A DNA stretch of 13,661 bases from an uncultured Bacillota bacterium (GTDB lineage: Bacteria; Bacillota; Clostridia; Peptostreptococcales; Anaerovoracaceae). Within the stretch, counting starts at the first letter, position 1. Each line of letters opens with the position of its first letter. Position numbers and translations under genes: made by a program. Below are positions 13,329 through 13,661 of this stretch, one piece after another. The stretch covers positions 1-13,661 of the forward strand of contig CASEFF010000091.1 in assembly GCA_949287115.1 (NCBI GenBank), in the 5' to 3' direction. Under the pieces are notes generated by a model, which was not told the DNA's origin, ran no database searches, and saw only the letters and a program-made list of their open reading frames with translations.

Positions 13329-13350
13329 TAAATATGTGACAGATTATAAC
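13291..13350 (+). promoter_or_regulatory. PhoP-box-like direct repeats and -10 box before the response regulator
   Basis: CGTTAA occurs at 13291-13296, 13312-13317 and 13323-13328, that is at steps of 21 and 11 bases. The last two give TTAACA (13314-13319), five bases, TTAATA (13325-13330), which fits the TT(A/T)A(C/T)A-N5 direct-repeat pattern described for B. subtilis PhoP. A -10-like TATAAC lies at 13345-13350 with no good -35 box, and the repeats occupy the -35 region. This fits activation, possibly autoregulation, by an OmpR-type regulator. The regulator's identity is inferred. Confidence 0.45.
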
Positions 13351-13371
13351 TTAGATTGCGAGGAGATAGAT

Positions 13372-13661
13372 ATGAGCGAATACTCGATCATGATAGTGGA
13401 AGACAACGAGGAGATACGCGAGGGTATACGGATACTGTTCAGGGGAGAGGATTATGATATCGTTGAGGCTGCCGACGGCGAGGAGGGGCTGCGGCTTTTT
13501 TCCGATGACATCGATCTTGTCATACTGGATATTATGATGCCCGGCATCAGCGGCCTGAAGGTGTGCGAGGAGATAAGGAAGGTGTCGAACGTACCGGTGC
13601 TGTTTCTCACGGCGAAGGCTCAGGAATCCGATAAACTCATCGGTTTCATGGCCGGCGGAGA
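13372..13661 (+). CDS. OmpR-type two-component response regulator, receiver domain (3' end beyond window)
   Basis: Only the first 96 codons are present. They form most of a receiver domain: the acidic pair Glu10-Asp11 (IVEDN), phospho-acceptor Asp53 in LVILDIMMPGISG, and Thr80 in VLFLTAK, followed by ESDKLIGFMAGG just before the expected DDY and TKPF region. Spacing and the LTAK-x(4)-SDKL-x-G stretch are typical of OmpR/PhoB/VanR-type regulators, so a C-terminal winged helix should follow, commonly with a histidine kinase gene after it. GAGGAG at 13360-13365, six bases before the ATG, sets the start. The upstream repeats and the terminator at 13218-13277 indicate its own, activator-dependent promoter. 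The output domain cannot be seen, so the subfamily assignment is tentative. Confidence 0.88.
   Translation, partial: MSEYSIMIVEDNEEIREGIRILFRGEDYDIVEAADGEEGLRLFSDDIDLVILDIMMPGISGLKVCEEIRKVSNVPVLFLTAKAQESDKLIGFMAGG

Noticed and set aside
1..13661. tRNA, rRNA, CRISPR array, insertion sequence, prophage, toxin-antitoxin or other defence genes
   Set aside because: No cloverleaf, regular spacer-repeat pattern, transposase motif, terminal inverted repeats or defence-type domain was seen on either strand.

Overview
The window looks like chromosomal DNA of a Gram-positive anaerobe of the Bacillota, most likely the class Clostridia. The evidence is: strong AGGAGG-type ribosome binding sites and sigma-A promoters; a single-chain pyruvate carboxylase; the xpaC-telA pair known from Bacillota; and a short Crp/Fnr-type regulator without an Fe-S cysteine cluster. 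Base composition is moderate, but ATA (Ile) and AGG (Arg) codons are used heavily. I would not name a genus from this. No mobile element, CRISPR array, rRNA or tRNA was seen. The densely packed genes and tidy promoters and terminators suggest ordinary core genome.

Layout. Positions 1-94 hold the terminator of an unseen upstream gene. ung (uracil-DNA glycosylase, + strand) follows with its own promoter and converges on a minus-strand run read right to left: a SAM-dependent methyltransferase of the METTL25/GSTCD-like type, then azlC and azlD (branched-chain amino acid exporter). A 240-base divergent control region separates that run from typA-mscS on the + strand (ribosome-associated GTPase and small mechanosensitive channel, with no gap between them). 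A hairpin ends mscS and may also serve as operator for the next gene, a Crp/Fnr-family regulator. Next comes pyc (pyruvate carboxylase, 1147 residues), behind a leader of about 110 bases with a stem-loop and followed by a long hairpin. The xpaC-telA operon has a strong promoter with a palindrome over its -10 box. The window ends in the first 96 codons of an OmpR-type response regulator.

How it fits together. Most units are independent housekeeping functions: DNA repair, amino acid export, RNA or protein methylation, translation under stress, osmotic release, oxaloacetate supply, and envelope-stress or toxic-anion tolerance. The gene families are all known and I found no undescribed protein system. 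The points worth a second look lie mainly between genes: a repeat set at the divergent promoter, a palindrome at the class II activator position before the Crp/Fnr-type gene, a palindrome on the xpaC -10 box, competing hairpins plus a possible hydrophobic micro-ORF between telA and the response regulator, and PhoP-box-like direct repeats before the response regulator. Among the proteins, the XpaC homologue is longer than the classical one and appears to carry a winged-helix-like middle domain, and TypA has an altered G5 region with an insertion.
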